Positions 7,416 to 15,303 of a DNA stretch of 49,759 nt are shown here, piece by piece. The notes below the pieces were generated by a model, which saw only the letters and a program-made list of their open reading frames with translations, had not been told where the DNA came from and made no database searches. Position numbers and translations under genes: made by a program. The DNA is from Dehalococcoidia bacterium (lineage in GTDB: Bacteria > Chloroflexota > Dehalococcoidia > Dehalococcoidales > Fen-1064), in the NCBI GenBank assembly GCA_011171075.1, contig DUFD01000048.1, positions 1-49,759 of the forward strand, given 5' to 3'. Position 1 is the first letter of the stretch, and each line of letters opens with the position of its first letter.

Positions 7416-8417
7416 CTACTCCGAATCGAGTGGTTCCGGGCTGAGTCTTCTGAAGAATGGGCTACGCTTTGGCTCACCAGTCGTATGCCATAAGTCTATC
7501 ATGCCATCGATAGAGTCCAGCAATTTCCTCTTATCTTCAGGTAACTTGCCATCTATTTCTCCCATGTAGCTGTTAATGGCGAAATCGCTGGTTATCAGCT
7601 CGGAGGTCACGTCCAGGTCTTCAACGAAGGCCCGTATCTCTTCCAGAATTCCTTCGACCGACTGGACGTGGTAATCTCCACGTAAGGCCTTCTCGTACAT
7701 CGGTGTCCCGGGCGCCGGGCGGAAACTCCGCAGCCGGATGAAACGGGGGTTTATCTCGTTAAGCACACGGGCGGAGTTCTTCGCGTGCTGCTGCCACCTT
7801 TCCCGACCACCAAGCCCGGGCATGATGTATTCGGATACCTCGAAACCAGCCTCGACCGCCTTTTTACCACCCGCTATCATCTCCTCGGCGGTTGCTCCTT
7901 TGTTAACATAGGCCAGCAGTTCATTATCACCGGTCTCAAGACCAACGTGTAACCGGGAAAGTCCGGCTTTCCGAAGTCGCTTCAATTCCTCGGGGTTCTT
8001 ACGGGACAATGTCTTTCCCCGAACGTAGGAGCATACTCTGTCCAGCGTGGGAAAGGTCTCACAGATAAACTCGACAATCTCGACAAGTTGCTCGGTCTTC
8101 ACCACCAGCGAGTCCGAGTCCTGCAGGAAGGCACTCCTGACACCGTCGTCTTCCAGCCAGAGGATGCCGTTGAGCCGGGCGATGTCCCCGACACCATATC
8201 CGGTACGCTCGGCCCACTCGCAGACCTCATCCGCAAGGCAGCGGGCAGCATGAATATCCGCCCTCACCTCTTCGATTGGTCGTACGCGAAACCTCTGCCC
8301 CTTATATACCGAGCAGAACTCACAGCGGTTCCAGGGACAGTTCTCGGTGACCCTGACCAGCAGAGAGTGGGCCTCCGAAGGAGGCCTGATTGGTCCTACA
8401 GCATCTGACATATCCAC
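7416..8417 (-). CDS. Radical SAM protein (CX4CX2C type)
   Basis: A 333-residue radical SAM enzyme. The cluster motif is CPWNRCEFC, with CX4CX2C spacing instead of the usual CX3CX2C; I recall this spacing as a regular feature of a widespread uncharacterised subfamily with a CPWNRC signature. The TIM-barrel strands are visible (LSRLHVGLETGDNELL, EAGFEVSEYIMPGLGG, RLRSFRPAPGTPM), close in style to Elp3/HemN-like barrels. No B12-binding domain is fused. It is co-transcribed with the DsbA/FrnE-like gene. The reaction is unknown. Confidence 0.85.
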   Translation of the reverse strand: MDMSDAVGPIRPPSEAHSLLVRVTENCPWNRCEFCSVYKGQRFRVRPIEEVRADIHAARCLADEVCEWAERTGYGVGDIARLNGILWLEDDGVRSAFLQDSDSLVVKTEQLVEIVEFICETFPTLDRVCSYVRGKTLSRKNPEELKRLRKAGLSRLHVGLETGDNELLAYVNKGATAEEMIAGGKKAVEAGFEVSEYIMPGLGGRERWQQHAKNSARVLNEINPRFIRLRSFRPAPGTPMYEKALRGDYHVQSVEGILEEIRAFVEDLDVTSELITSDFAINSYMGEIDGKLPEDKRKLLDSIDGMIDLWHTTGEPKRSPFFRRLSPEPLDSE

Positions 8418-8466
8418 CCTGCCTGAATCTATGATAAATCAGGCAGGGAAATTACACAACCGACCG

Positions 8467-9093
8467 CTAGTCTTTCTGCGCCAGTACAAAAAGGTGTTCA
8501 CCCCCGCCGAAAACAAGCTGCTCAGTAATCCTTCTCGACCATATGATGCGGAACCCACAGTCAACTATCATCTTGAGATTGGTCTCAGCATCAAAGTGGC
8601 TCCAGTACAGTCTCGTCCCCAACCAGTCATCAGCAATATCTTCGGGGAGGTCGCCGGCTCCCATGCAAAGCAGTGCCAGTCCGGATATTTTTAGCATCCG
8701 GTAAAAGCTCTGTAACAGGCCCAGGTGCTCGTCACGAGGTATGTGAATAATGGCGTAATATGAGCAGATTGCGTCAAATGACTCCTCTGCGAAGTCAAGC
8801 CCTGTTATGTCCTGACAGATAAACTCCGCCTCCGGCACCAGTTCCCGGGCCAACCTGATTTGCTCCTCGGAGAAATCCACCCCGACAACATTAAAAGACT
8901 GACTCAGGATACGGGTAACAGGCACGCCTGAGCCACAGCCAGCATCCAGTACTCTGGCACCCTTAGGCAGGCGTTGTGTTAGCTCCTGGAGTAGTTCTAT
9001 ATCACGGGGGTAGCTCTCACTTCGCGCCGCCAGGTAGCTCTCAGCGATGGTATCGTAGCCCTCTCTGACGATTTTTTTATGTTCGTCAACCAT
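8467..9093 (-). CDS. Class I SAM-dependent methyltransferase
   Basis: A 208-residue Rossmann methyltransferase. Motif I is VLDAGCGSGVPVTRIL, followed by the acidic strand-2 end NVVGVDFSEEQIRLAR and the motif SFDAICSYYAIIHIP. The N-terminal YDTIAESYLAARSES helix is typical of UbiE-like small-molecule methyltransferases. It lies 49 bases upstream of the radical SAM gene on the same strand and is probably in that operon. The substrate cannot be told. Confidence 0.88.
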   Translation of the reverse strand: MVDEHKKIVREGYDTIAESYLAARSESYPRDIELLQELTQRLPKGARVLDAGCGSGVPVTRILSQSFNVVGVDFSEEQIRLARELVPEAEFICQDITGLDFAEESFDAICSYYAIIHIPRDEHLGLLQSFYRMLKISGLALLCMGAGDLPEDIADDWLGTRLYWSHFDAETNLKMIVDCGFRIIWSRRITEQLVFGGGEHLFVLAQKD

Positions 9094-9179
9094 TTCCTAC
9101 ACCTGATTCCTTATGTCGAATTGTAGTGTCCATGTCCTTCCTATGTCAATCAACGCAGTAACGGCTGTCTCGGCACATA

Positions 9180-9209
9180 TTGACGCCAGCAGGCTGCTCA
9201 GCCTATAAT
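9180..9209 (+). promoter_or_regulatory. Promoter of the DUF177-rpmF-fab operon
   Basis: TTGACG at 9180-9185, an 18-base spacer and consensus TATAAT at 9204-9209. It is 84 bases before the DUF177 ATG at 9294 and the only strong promoter seen before the gene train that runs to acpP. Confidence 0.75.
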
Positions 9210-9293
9210 AGGCTGGCTGGCCAGGCCAGCAGAAATGGACCCAGTACATCAGCTAGCGGGGAAGGGACATATCCTCATCACGAGGAGGGCGGT

Positions 9294-9818
9294 ATGCTGC
9301 AGATAAACGTCTCCCAGCAACTCAGAGACCCAATTGGAGCAGTCAGGGAATACGACGTAAACGATATTGTCGATATTGCCGGTACCGAAGGCCGGGCAGA
9401 GGGAAAGGTAACTCTGACCCGCACCGACCGCGGTATCCTGGTTTATAGTGTGATACGGATGGAGATTGAACTTACCTGCAGTCGGTGTCTCAGCCTATGC
9501 AGCTATCCTCTGACGCTCAGGGTTGCCGAAGAGTATTTCCCAACCATAGATATAATGACCAGCGCACCGATGACAGTACCGGACGAGTCCGGCTGTTTTA
9601 CTATTGACGAGCACCACATTATCGACCTGACCGAGGCGATACGTCAGTACACGGTGCTGGCTACCCCGATGAAACCTCTCTGCCACGAGAATTGTGCTGG
9701 CCTGTGTCCCATTTGCGGGCATAACCTCAACGAGGGAGAATGCGGCTGCCCGCCACCGGACGCAGACCCTCGCTGGGCGGCGCTACGGAAGTTGACCGTC
9801 AGCAGCGACGATAGCTAA
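9294..9818 (+). CDS. DUF177/YceD-family protein
   Basis: A 174-residue YceD/DUF177 protein, a family linked to 23S rRNA accumulation and commonly located before rpmF. The start at ATG 9294 is chosen because GAGGAGGG lies just ahead; an upstream in-frame extension to 9180 would run through the promoter. It has the LTCSRCLS motif in the middle and a zinc-ligand-rich tail (CHENCAGLCPICG, GECGCP). It is the first gene of the ribosomal/fatty-acid operon. Confidence 0.88.
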   Translation: MLQINVSQQLRDPIGAVREYDVNDIVDIAGTEGRAEGKVTLTRTDRGILVYSVIRMEIELTCSRCLSLCSYPLTLRVAEEYFPTIDIMTSAPMTVPDESGCFTIDEHHIIDLTEAIRQYTVLATPMKPLCHENCAGLCPICGHNLNEGECGCPPPDADPRWAALRKLTVSSDDS

Positions 9819-9847
9819 TGAAACTACTAAATAAAGGAATTTGAATA

Positions 9848-10048
9848 ATGGGAGCTTTACCTAAGCGAAAGACCTCCAAGGCACGCAAGAATAAGAGGCG
9901 CAGTCATAACGCATTGTCTGCGCCGTCTCTGGTCGAATGCCCGCAGTGCCACAGCCCGAAACTACCCTACCATGTCTGCCCAACCTGTGGTAACTATGCC
10001 GGTCGGGAGGTAATGGAGATAAAGAGCCGCAGACCAAGGGCGACCTAA
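9848..10048 (+). CDS. rpmF: 50S ribosomal protein L32
   Basis: A 66-residue L32: MGALPKRKTSKARKNKRRSH is the typical basic N-terminus, and four cysteines (CPQC, CPTC) form the zinc knuckle, so this is the zinc-binding C+ form. It lies 29 bases after DUF177, the standard bacterial arrangement. Confidence 0.97.
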   Translation: MGALPKRKTSKARKNKRRSHNALSAPSLVECPQCHSPKLPYHVCPTCGNYAGREVMEIKSRRPRAT

Positions 10049-10060
10049 GGAAGGCTGCCT

Positions 10061-11008
10061 ATGCTCAGGACGGTTATCTGCGACCTTCTTGGCATCGAGT
10101 ACCCCATCATTCAAGGTGGAATGGCCCATCTTGGTACAGCCGAACTTGTTTCGGCTGTTTCCAATGCCGGCGGGCTGGGCATCATCGGTACCGGCTATTA
10201 CGAGCCAGATTGGGTACGGGACCAGATACGCCGTACTCAGGAGCAGACAGACAGGCCGTTCGGGATTAATATCCAGCTAAGGTCTCCCCACATAGAGCAG
10301 GTGGTACGTATCATTCTCGAAGAGAAAACCAGAATAGTCACTACCGGTGCCGGCAACCCGGCGAAGTACATGCCAGATTTCAAGCAGGCAGGGATAAAAG
10401 TGATTCCGGTAATTGCCACGGTCTCCACCGCCAGACACGTGCAGGAGGTGGGAGCCGATGCTGTTGTTGCTGAGGGCATGGAATCAGCGGGGCATATCGG
10501 CGAAACAACCACAATGGCGCTGGTACCACAGGTCGTGGACAGTGTCCGGATACCGGTTATAGCGGCTGGTGGTATCGCCGATGGACGGGGTCTGGCCGCC
10601 GCCCTGGCCCTTGGCGCCAAGGGCGTCCAGATGGGCACCGTATTTGCATGCAGCCAGGAATGCATCGCTCATCCAGAGTACAAGAAAAAAATCCTGGAAG
10701 CCAACGATTGCGCCACGGTGGTCACCGGCCATACCACAGGTTTGCCATTACGCAGCCTGAAAAACAGCCTCACCGAGCAGTACACGGCTCTGGAAGAGGG
10801 CGGGGCTACGCCGGAAGAACTGGACATGTTCGGACAGGGCAGAATGTACCTCGGTCTCATTGAGGGCGACGTCGACGAAGGTTCACTGCTGGCCGGCCAG
10901 ATTGCCGGTATGATAAAGGAAATCAAGCCGGTCAAGGAAATTATCGAAGGGATAATCGCCGAGGCCGAAGCCGTAATCACTGGCCTGAGCAAGCAAACAG
11001 GAGGATAA
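10061..11008 (+). CDS. fabK: Enoyl-[acyl-carrier-protein] reductase II (FMN, TIM-barrel type)
   Basis: A 315-residue nitronate monooxygenase/FabK-family flavoprotein that reduces the enoyl-ACP double bond in the last step of each fatty-acid elongation cycle. Family motifs are YPIIQGGMAHLGTAELVSAV, GGLGIIGTG, the AEGMESAGHIGE catalytic loop with His, and the phosphate-binding AAGGIADGRGLAAALALGA. The context (fabD, fabG and acpP follow) favours FabK over nitronate monooxygenase. It replaces FabI in this organism as far as the window shows. Confidence 0.92.
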   Translation: MLRTVICDLLGIEYPIIQGGMAHLGTAELVSAVSNAGGLGIIGTGYYEPDWVRDQIRRTQEQTDRPFGINIQLRSPHIEQVVRIILEEKTRIVTTGAGNPAKYMPDFKQAGIKVIPVIATVSTARHVQEVGADAVVAEGMESAGHIGETTTMALVPQVVDSVRIPVIAAGGIADGRGLAAALALGAKGVQMGTVFACSQECIAHPEYKKKILEANDCATVVTGHTTGLPLRSLKNSLTEQYTALEEGGATPEELDMFGQGRMYLGLIEGDVDEGSLLAGQIAGMIKEIKPVKEIIEGIIAEAEAVITGLSKQTGG

Positions 11009-11013
11009 ACATT

Positions 11014-11943
11014 ATGGCAGAACCAACCAAGGTAGCCCACGTCTTCCCCGGACAGGGAGCCCAGGCAGTGGGGATGGGACGCGACCTCTATGACAGCTAT
11101 CCGGCCGCCAGGGCAGTCTTCGAGCAGGCCGACGATGCCCTCGGTTTTGCCCTCTCCAGCATGTGCTTTGAGGGGCCAGATGATGAACTACGCAAGACAA
11201 TAAACACCCAGCCGGCACTGGTAACGGTCAGCTTCGCTTGTCTGAAGGCAGCCCAGGAGACAGGTGAAGGACTACCAACACCTGCCTTCGTTGCCGGTCA
11301 CAGTCTCGGCGAGTACACGGCACTGGCTGCAGCTGGCGTGCTCGACTTCGCCGATACAGTCCGTCTGGCTAGGGAGAGGGGACGCCTGATGTATGAAGCC
11401 GGACTCAAGCAACCCGGCACCATGGCGGCCATCATCGGACTGGACGAGGAAGTGCTGGCAGAGGTATGCCAGCAGACCGACACCTGCATCGCCAACTATA
11501 ACTGCCCGGGGCAACTGGTTATCAGTGGCGCTACCGCCGGGGTAGAACAGGCGGTGGAGCTGGCCAAGGAGAAAGGGGCATCACGTGCCGTGCCTCTCGA
11601 GGTAAGCGGCGCCTTCCACAGTCCCCTGATGCAGTCGGCGGTAGACGGTATGGCCGCGATTCTACCGACGATTAGTTTTCGGGACCCGATTATGCCTATT
11701 ATTGCCAATGTTACCGCCCAACCGCTGGCCACCGGTGAAGCCGTGAGAACCGAACTCCTAGACCAGTTGCGTAACAGTGTCCAGTGGCAGCGTTCTGTTG
11801 AATACATGCTCGGTCAGGGTGTTACCAAAGTTATCGAGATAGGCCCAGGCCGTGTTCTAACCGGCCTGATGAGACGGATTAACCGCGATGTGGAGACGGT
11901 GAATATCGGTGATGCCGAGGCTGTTAAGGCACTGGCGGAATAA
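11014..11943 (+). CDS. fabD: Malonyl-CoA:ACP transacylase
   Basis: A 309-residue transacylase that loads malonate onto ACP. The N-terminal FPGQGAQAVGMG motif, the nucleophile elbow GHSLGEY and the catalytic His in VSGAFHSPLM are present. An AGGAGG Shine-Dalgarno at about 10999 precedes ATG 11014, five bases after fabK. Confidence 0.96.
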   Translation: MAEPTKVAHVFPGQGAQAVGMGRDLYDSYPAARAVFEQADDALGFALSSMCFEGPDDELRKTINTQPALVTVSFACLKAAQETGEGLPTPAFVAGHSLGEYTALAAAGVLDFADTVRLARERGRLMYEAGLKQPGTMAAIIGLDEEVLAEVCQQTDTCIANYNCPGQLVISGATAGVEQAVELAKEKGASRAVPLEVSGAFHSPLMQSAVDGMAAILPTISFRDPIMPIIANVTAQPLATGEAVRTELLDQLRNSVQWQRSVEYMLGQGVTKVIEIGPGRVLTGLMRRINRDVETVNIGDAEAVKALAE

Positions 11944-11960
11944 AGCGAACGGAGCAATTC

Positions 11961-12713
11961 ATGGACCTTTCCGAGAGAGTGGCAATTGTTACAGGCGGAG
12001 GCCGGGGCATAGGACGGGCTATTGCTATCAAGCTGGCAGAGGTCGGCGCAACCGTCGTTGTCAACGATGTTGGTGATAGTAAGCCTGCCGATGAAGTTGC
12101 TGAAGAAATCAGTAAGATGGGCCGGCAAAGCATGGTCGCCCTCGCCGATGTCAGCCAGTCAACGGAGGTTACCAGCCTTGTGGACAATACGGTGGAAAAA
12201 TACGGCAAGGTTGATATCCTGGTAAACAACGCCGGCATAACCCGCGACCAGTTGATAATGCGTATGTCTGATGATGACTGGGACAAGGTACTGGGCATAA
12301 ACCTGAAGGGCGTCTTCCTCTGCAGTAAGGCCGTCCTGAGGCCAATGATGAAGCAGCGTTGGGGCCGGATTATCAGCATCTCCAGCATTGTCGGGCTGAT
12401 AGGTAATGCCGGTCAGGCCAATTATGCCTCGGCCAAGGCCGGTATTATCGGCCTTACCCGAACGATAGCCAAAGAGGTTGCCTCGCGGGGAATCACCGCT
12501 AATGCCATTGCGCCGGGATTTATAGACACGGCAATGACGCAACAGCTACCAGAGGAACGAAGACAGGAGTTAATAAACCAGATTCCCCTCGGTTCCCTGG
12601 GCACCCCCCGCGATATCGCCGAGGTGGTTGCCTTCCTCGCTTCAGAAGAGGCAAGGTATATAACCGGACAGGTTATCACGGTTGACGGAGGCATTTCGCT
12701 GGGTAAGCTATAG
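11961..12713 (+). CDS. fabG: 3-oxoacyl-[ACP] reductase
   Basis: A 250-residue short-chain dehydrogenase of the FabG type. It has the NADP-binding TGGGRGIGRAIA motif, the NNAG segment, the catalytic Ser and YASAK (Tyr/Lys), and the C-terminal YITGQVITVDGG. Its place between fabD and acpP makes the fatty-acid role secure. Confidence 0.95.
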   Translation: MDLSERVAIVTGGGRGIGRAIAIKLAEVGATVVVNDVGDSKPADEVAEEISKMGRQSMVALADVSQSTEVTSLVDNTVEKYGKVDILVNNAGITRDQLIMRMSDDDWDKVLGINLKGVFLCSKAVLRPMMKQRWGRIISISSIVGLIGNAGQANYASAKAGIIGLTRTIAKEVASRGITANAIAPGFIDTAMTQQLPEERRQELINQIPLGSLGTPRDIAEVVAFLASEEARYITGQVITVDGGISLGKL

Positions 12714-12734
12714 CTATGACAGCGAATAACGGAT

Positions 12735-13145
12735 ATGACAGGGCCAAGGCGAAGAGCCAGAACAATCGCTTTCCAGACGCTGTGTGAAACCAGCACCACC
12801 AGACACGACCCGGAGGTAACCCTAGACCAACTCCTGGGTGAGAGCAAGCTGTCCGAGGTTAATGCCAGCTTTGCCAGGGAGCTTGTCAGCGGAGTAATCA
12901 ATAACAGGCAGAAAATTGATGAATATATCCAGCGTTTTGCCCCTGCCTGGCCAATAGAACAGCTGCCGGTAGTTGACAAAAGCATACTGAGACTTGCAAT
13001 ATATGAGTTATTACTGGATAATAGGGTGCCGACTAAGGTGGCTATCAATGAGGCAGTGGAACTGGCCAAGATATTTGGTAGTGAGAATTCGGCAAAATTT
13101 ATCAATGGGGTATTAGGTGCAGTAAGCACGCTCGTCAACAACTAA
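12735..13145 (+). CDS. nusB: Transcription antitermination factor NusB
   Basis: An all-helical RNA-binding factor of 136 residues used in rRNA antitermination with NusE. The [14 protein letters not shown] opening, the [10 protein letters not shown] segment, [18 protein letters not shown] and [10 protein letters not shown] are all family signatures. ATG 12735 is used; an ATG at 12716 is in another frame and soon stops. Confidence 0.94.
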   Translation: MTGPRRRARTIAFQTLCETSTTRHDPEVTLDQLLGESKLSEVNASFARELVSGVINNRQKIDEYIQRFAPAWPIEQLPVVDKSILRLAIYELLLDNRVPTKVAINEAVELAKIFGSENSAKFINGVLGAVSTLVNN

Positions 13146-13168
13146 CAATACCGTCAAGGAGGTAGAAA

Positions 13169-13429
13169 GTGGCAACTGTTCTAGAACGAGTGAAGAAGAT
13201 AGTCGTAGAGCAACTGGGCGTTGACGAGAACGAGGTGGTTCCCACGGCCAGCTTTGTGGATGACCTGGGGGCCGATTCTCTGGACCTGGTAGAGCTGGTC
13301 ATGTCCCTGGAGGAGGAATTCAGCACCTCGAATCTTAAGGTAGAGATACCGGACGAAGATGCCGAAAAGATTGTAACCGTCCAGAATGCGGTAGACTACA
13401 TCACCGATCTCGGTATTAAGGACGATTAG
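13169..13429 (+). CDS. acpP: Acyl carrier protein
   Basis: An 86-residue ACP with the phosphopantetheine site [14 protein letters not shown] 13169 is the start behind a perfect AAGGAGG. The protein is acidic, as expected, with a slightly longer loop ([18 protein letters not shown]) than the E. coli protein. Confidence 0.96.
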   Translation: MATVLERVKKIVVEQLGVDENEVVPTASFVDDLGADSLDLVELVMSLEEEFSTSNLKVEIPDEDAEKIVTVQNAVDYITDLGIKDD

Positions 13430-13464
13430 CCCATAATTGATTATAGAATAATATAAAGGTTACT

Positions 13465-14169
13465 GTGATAAAGGCGGTATTTTTCGATTGGTTTAGTACG
13501 CTCGCCCACTATGACCCGCCGCGAGAACAACTGCAAGCCCAGGTTCTTAAGGAGCTGGGCTTCAATGTTTCACAACCGGTAATGCAGCGGGCGCTGGTAC
13601 TGGCGGACAAGACACTTTATGCCGAGCTCGCTGAGGTGTCCATGCGGAACCGGACTCCTGAAGAGCGAATGCAGGTCTATCTCCACCACCAGCAATCCAT
13701 TCTGAACAATGCCGGCATCGACAGCAGTATAGAACTCGCCGAAAAAACTATGAGAAGAGCGCGCGAACTGAATGTTAGCCCACGATTTGCCCTCTTTGAC
13801 GATGTTATCCCCACCGTTAAATTACTCAAGGAACGCCAATTCATAATTGGTCTGTTGACAAACATACACCGGGGTATCAACGACATCTGCAAGGAACTGG
13901 GGCTGGAGCCTTTCATGGACTTCATCGTAAGCTCCGGCGAGGCTGGAGCTGATAAACCCGACCCTGCCATCTTCCGGTTCGCCCTCGAACGGGCCAATGT
14001 AGACCCTGCTGAGACAGTACATGTGGGCGACCAGTACCTTCAGGACGTCATCGGAGCCAGAAATGTAGGTATCACGCCAGTATTTATTGACCGGTTTGAC
14101 GTATCATCGGAGGTTACCGATTGCGCTCGGATTCGAGACCTGACCGAGCTTCCCGCCTATCTTGACTAG
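13465..14169 (+). CDS. HAD-superfamily hydrolase
   Basis: A 234-residue haloacid dehalogenase-like hydrolase, GTG start. Motif I is FFDWFSTL, with the nucleophile Asp8 but Phe in place of the second Asp, as in many phosphatase and dehalogenase members; motif II is LLTNIH, motif III has DKPDPAIF and motif IV GDQYLQDVIGA. It follows acpP by 35 bases. The substrate is unknown; phosphatase activity is the likely type. Confidence 0.87.
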   Translation: MIKAVFFDWFSTLAHYDPPREQLQAQVLKELGFNVSQPVMQRALVLADKTLYAELAEVSMRNRTPEERMQVYLHHQQSILNNAGIDSSIELAEKTMRRARELNVSPRFALFDDVIPTVKLLKERQFIIGLLTNIHRGINDICKELGLEPFMDFIVSSGEAGADKPDPAIFRFALERANVDPAETVHVGDQYLQDVIGARNVGITPVFIDRFDVSSEVTDCARIRDLTELPAYLD

Positions 14170-14324
14170 CCGTTTTCTCAGCTACGAAACTACATGCGTA
14201 AACCTGCTTACTGCGGTGCACGAATTTGAAAACCCTTGTCTTCACATCCAGAGCTAAAGGCCGATTCAGATAGAGGAAGGCACAAGCCTGTCCGACAGCC
14301 GTGAAAACCGTACACGAAAAATAT

Positions 14325-14345
14325 CCAAGGGGGAAACCCCCTTGG
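14325..14345. repeat. Perfect palindromic hairpin (9-bp arms)
   Basis: CCAAGGGGG, loop AAA, CCCCCTTGG. It is followed by a run of short G/C blocks (GGTATCCCCCG, AAGGGGTTACACCCC), a pattern like the extragenic palindromic repeats seen between genes in this group of bacteria. It may also end transcription of the HAD gene. Confidence 0.7.
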
Positions 14346-14491
14346 TATCCCCCGTCCAAAGGGGTTACACCCCTCTTGACACCCCAAAACGGTGAGTGGA
14401 CTGGTTCTTGGCAGGTGCCTTCGCACCTAAAACAGAGCCGGGAATCGGATGTGAAAATATATCATTCCCAGATGATGCTAAAGGGAAGTTT

Positions 14492-14512
14492 AAGAGGGGC
14501 TACGCCCCTCTT
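14492..14512. repeat. Perfect palindromic hairpin with T-rich tail, possible terminator
   Basis: AAGAGGGGC, loop TAC, GCCCCTCTT, followed by CTTTATTTTCCC. The stem is perfect over 9 bp and the tail is T-rich, so it can act as a terminator on the plus strand, but its resemblance to the block at about 14359-14377 suggests a member of an extragenic repeat family. Confidence 0.65.
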
Positions 14513-14703
14513 CTTTATTTTCCCCCTTCCCCTCTGGGGAAGGGGATTCAGGGGATGGGGCCTCCACCACCGAACAGGGAATGAAGCAAATAAAAAATGT
14601 ATAAGGTTTACCTATAATATGCTGCCTGAACATGACTGATTGAAAAACAGGCTGGATTTTCGATATAATAGTTAGGTTCCATTCACGGAATCAGATGTCT
14701 CAT

Positions 14704-14780
14704 GGTGGGTGTTGCCTAGCGGTTAAGGCGCCAGGTTGTGGCCCTGGAGATCGAGGGTTCGAATCCCTCCACTCACCCCA
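14704..14780 (+). tRNA. tRNA-His (anticodon GTG)
   Basis: Complete cloverleaf with the extra 5' G (14704) opposite the discriminator C, both specific to tRNA-His. The anticodon loop TTGTGGC is closed by CCAGG/CCTGG, the T-arm is GAGGGTTCGAATCCCTC, and the 3' CCA is encoded. Confidence 0.96.
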
Positions 14781-14856
14781 TGCTACCCCGATAATGCAAT
14801 TCCTCTTTCCCATGTTCAATTGACAACCGGACAGCACCAGCACTAGAATGCAGCTA

Positions 14857-14932
14857 GCGCCTATAGCTCAGCGGATAGAGCATCGGTCTTCGGAACCGGG
14901 GGTCGGGGGTTCGAATCCCTCTGGGCGCGCCA
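14857..14932 (+). tRNA. tRNA-Arg (anticodon TCG)
   Basis: Cloverleaf with acceptor GCGCCTA/TGGGCGC, D-arm AGCTCAGCGGATAGAGC, anticodon loop CTTCGGA (TCG, reads CGA), T-loop GGTTCGAATCC and encoded CCA. It stands at the left edge of the accessory block; tRNA-Arg 3' ends are frequent integration sites. Confidence 0.96.
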
Positions 14933-15303
14933 GATTTCGAAGCAAAAAGTCCAACACGCATCATTTGGTAAAGACAATTCTTGCGGGATGGCACTAATTT
15001 GGCACTAACTACGTGCTGAAGAAGGTCTCGTATTACATGATAGTTTACCTTTGTTGTTATACATGGTTCAGCCCGAGCCAATCCACCGCGGCCCTGTGTC
15101 GTCGACTAAAATGACCATAACCGTGACCAGGCCAGTAGCCAACATCACTACTACGGATCTATACCCTGCCTAATAGACCGTCTACTGAAGTACCTGTGAA
15201 ATGCTACACACCGGATAGTCTGATGGGTGAGTCAATATTAACTGGATTCTAAGATAACCTTTTATTCTGGTAGAAAAACATCGTTAAATCTATTAGCGGC
15301 AGC
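14933..15303. other. Non-coding spacer after tRNA-Arg, possible integration boundary
   Basis: No gene with family support. On the minus strand a short frame reading toward the tRNA contains SAKLVPSRKN, which faintly recalls integrase C-termini, but it continues into the tRNA as a known type of spurious ORF. I saw no second copy of the tRNA 3' end within the window by eye. The A/T-rich end of this region lies just after the TIR-fusion stop codon. Confidence 0.45.

Larger units (their letters stand above)
14170..14703. other. Non-coding region rich in GC palindromes
   Basis: No credible gene. It holds several GC-rich inverted repeats (14325-14345, 14492-14512) and the related runs AAGGGGTTACACCCCTCTT around 14359-14377 and CCCCTCTGGGGAAGGGG around 14529-14545. 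The ORFs predicted across it are translations of these repeats. The last 60 bases lead into tRNA-His. Confidence 0.7.

Noticed and set aside
9180-9293. N-terminal extension of the DUF177 protein to a TTG at 9180
   Set aside because: It would run through the promoter, and a strong RBS is located just before ATG 9294.
14301-14639. Plus-strand ORF of 112 codons
   Set aside because: It translates GC-rich palindromic repeats, has no family match I recognise and is composed of Gly/Pro/Trp-rich low-complexity residues.
14854-15081. Minus-strand ORF across tRNA-Arg ending in RGIRTPDPRFRRPMLYPLSYRR-like residues
   Set aside because: It is the antisense translation of the tRNA gene, a well-known spurious ORF type; the possible integrase echo at its start is too weak to call.
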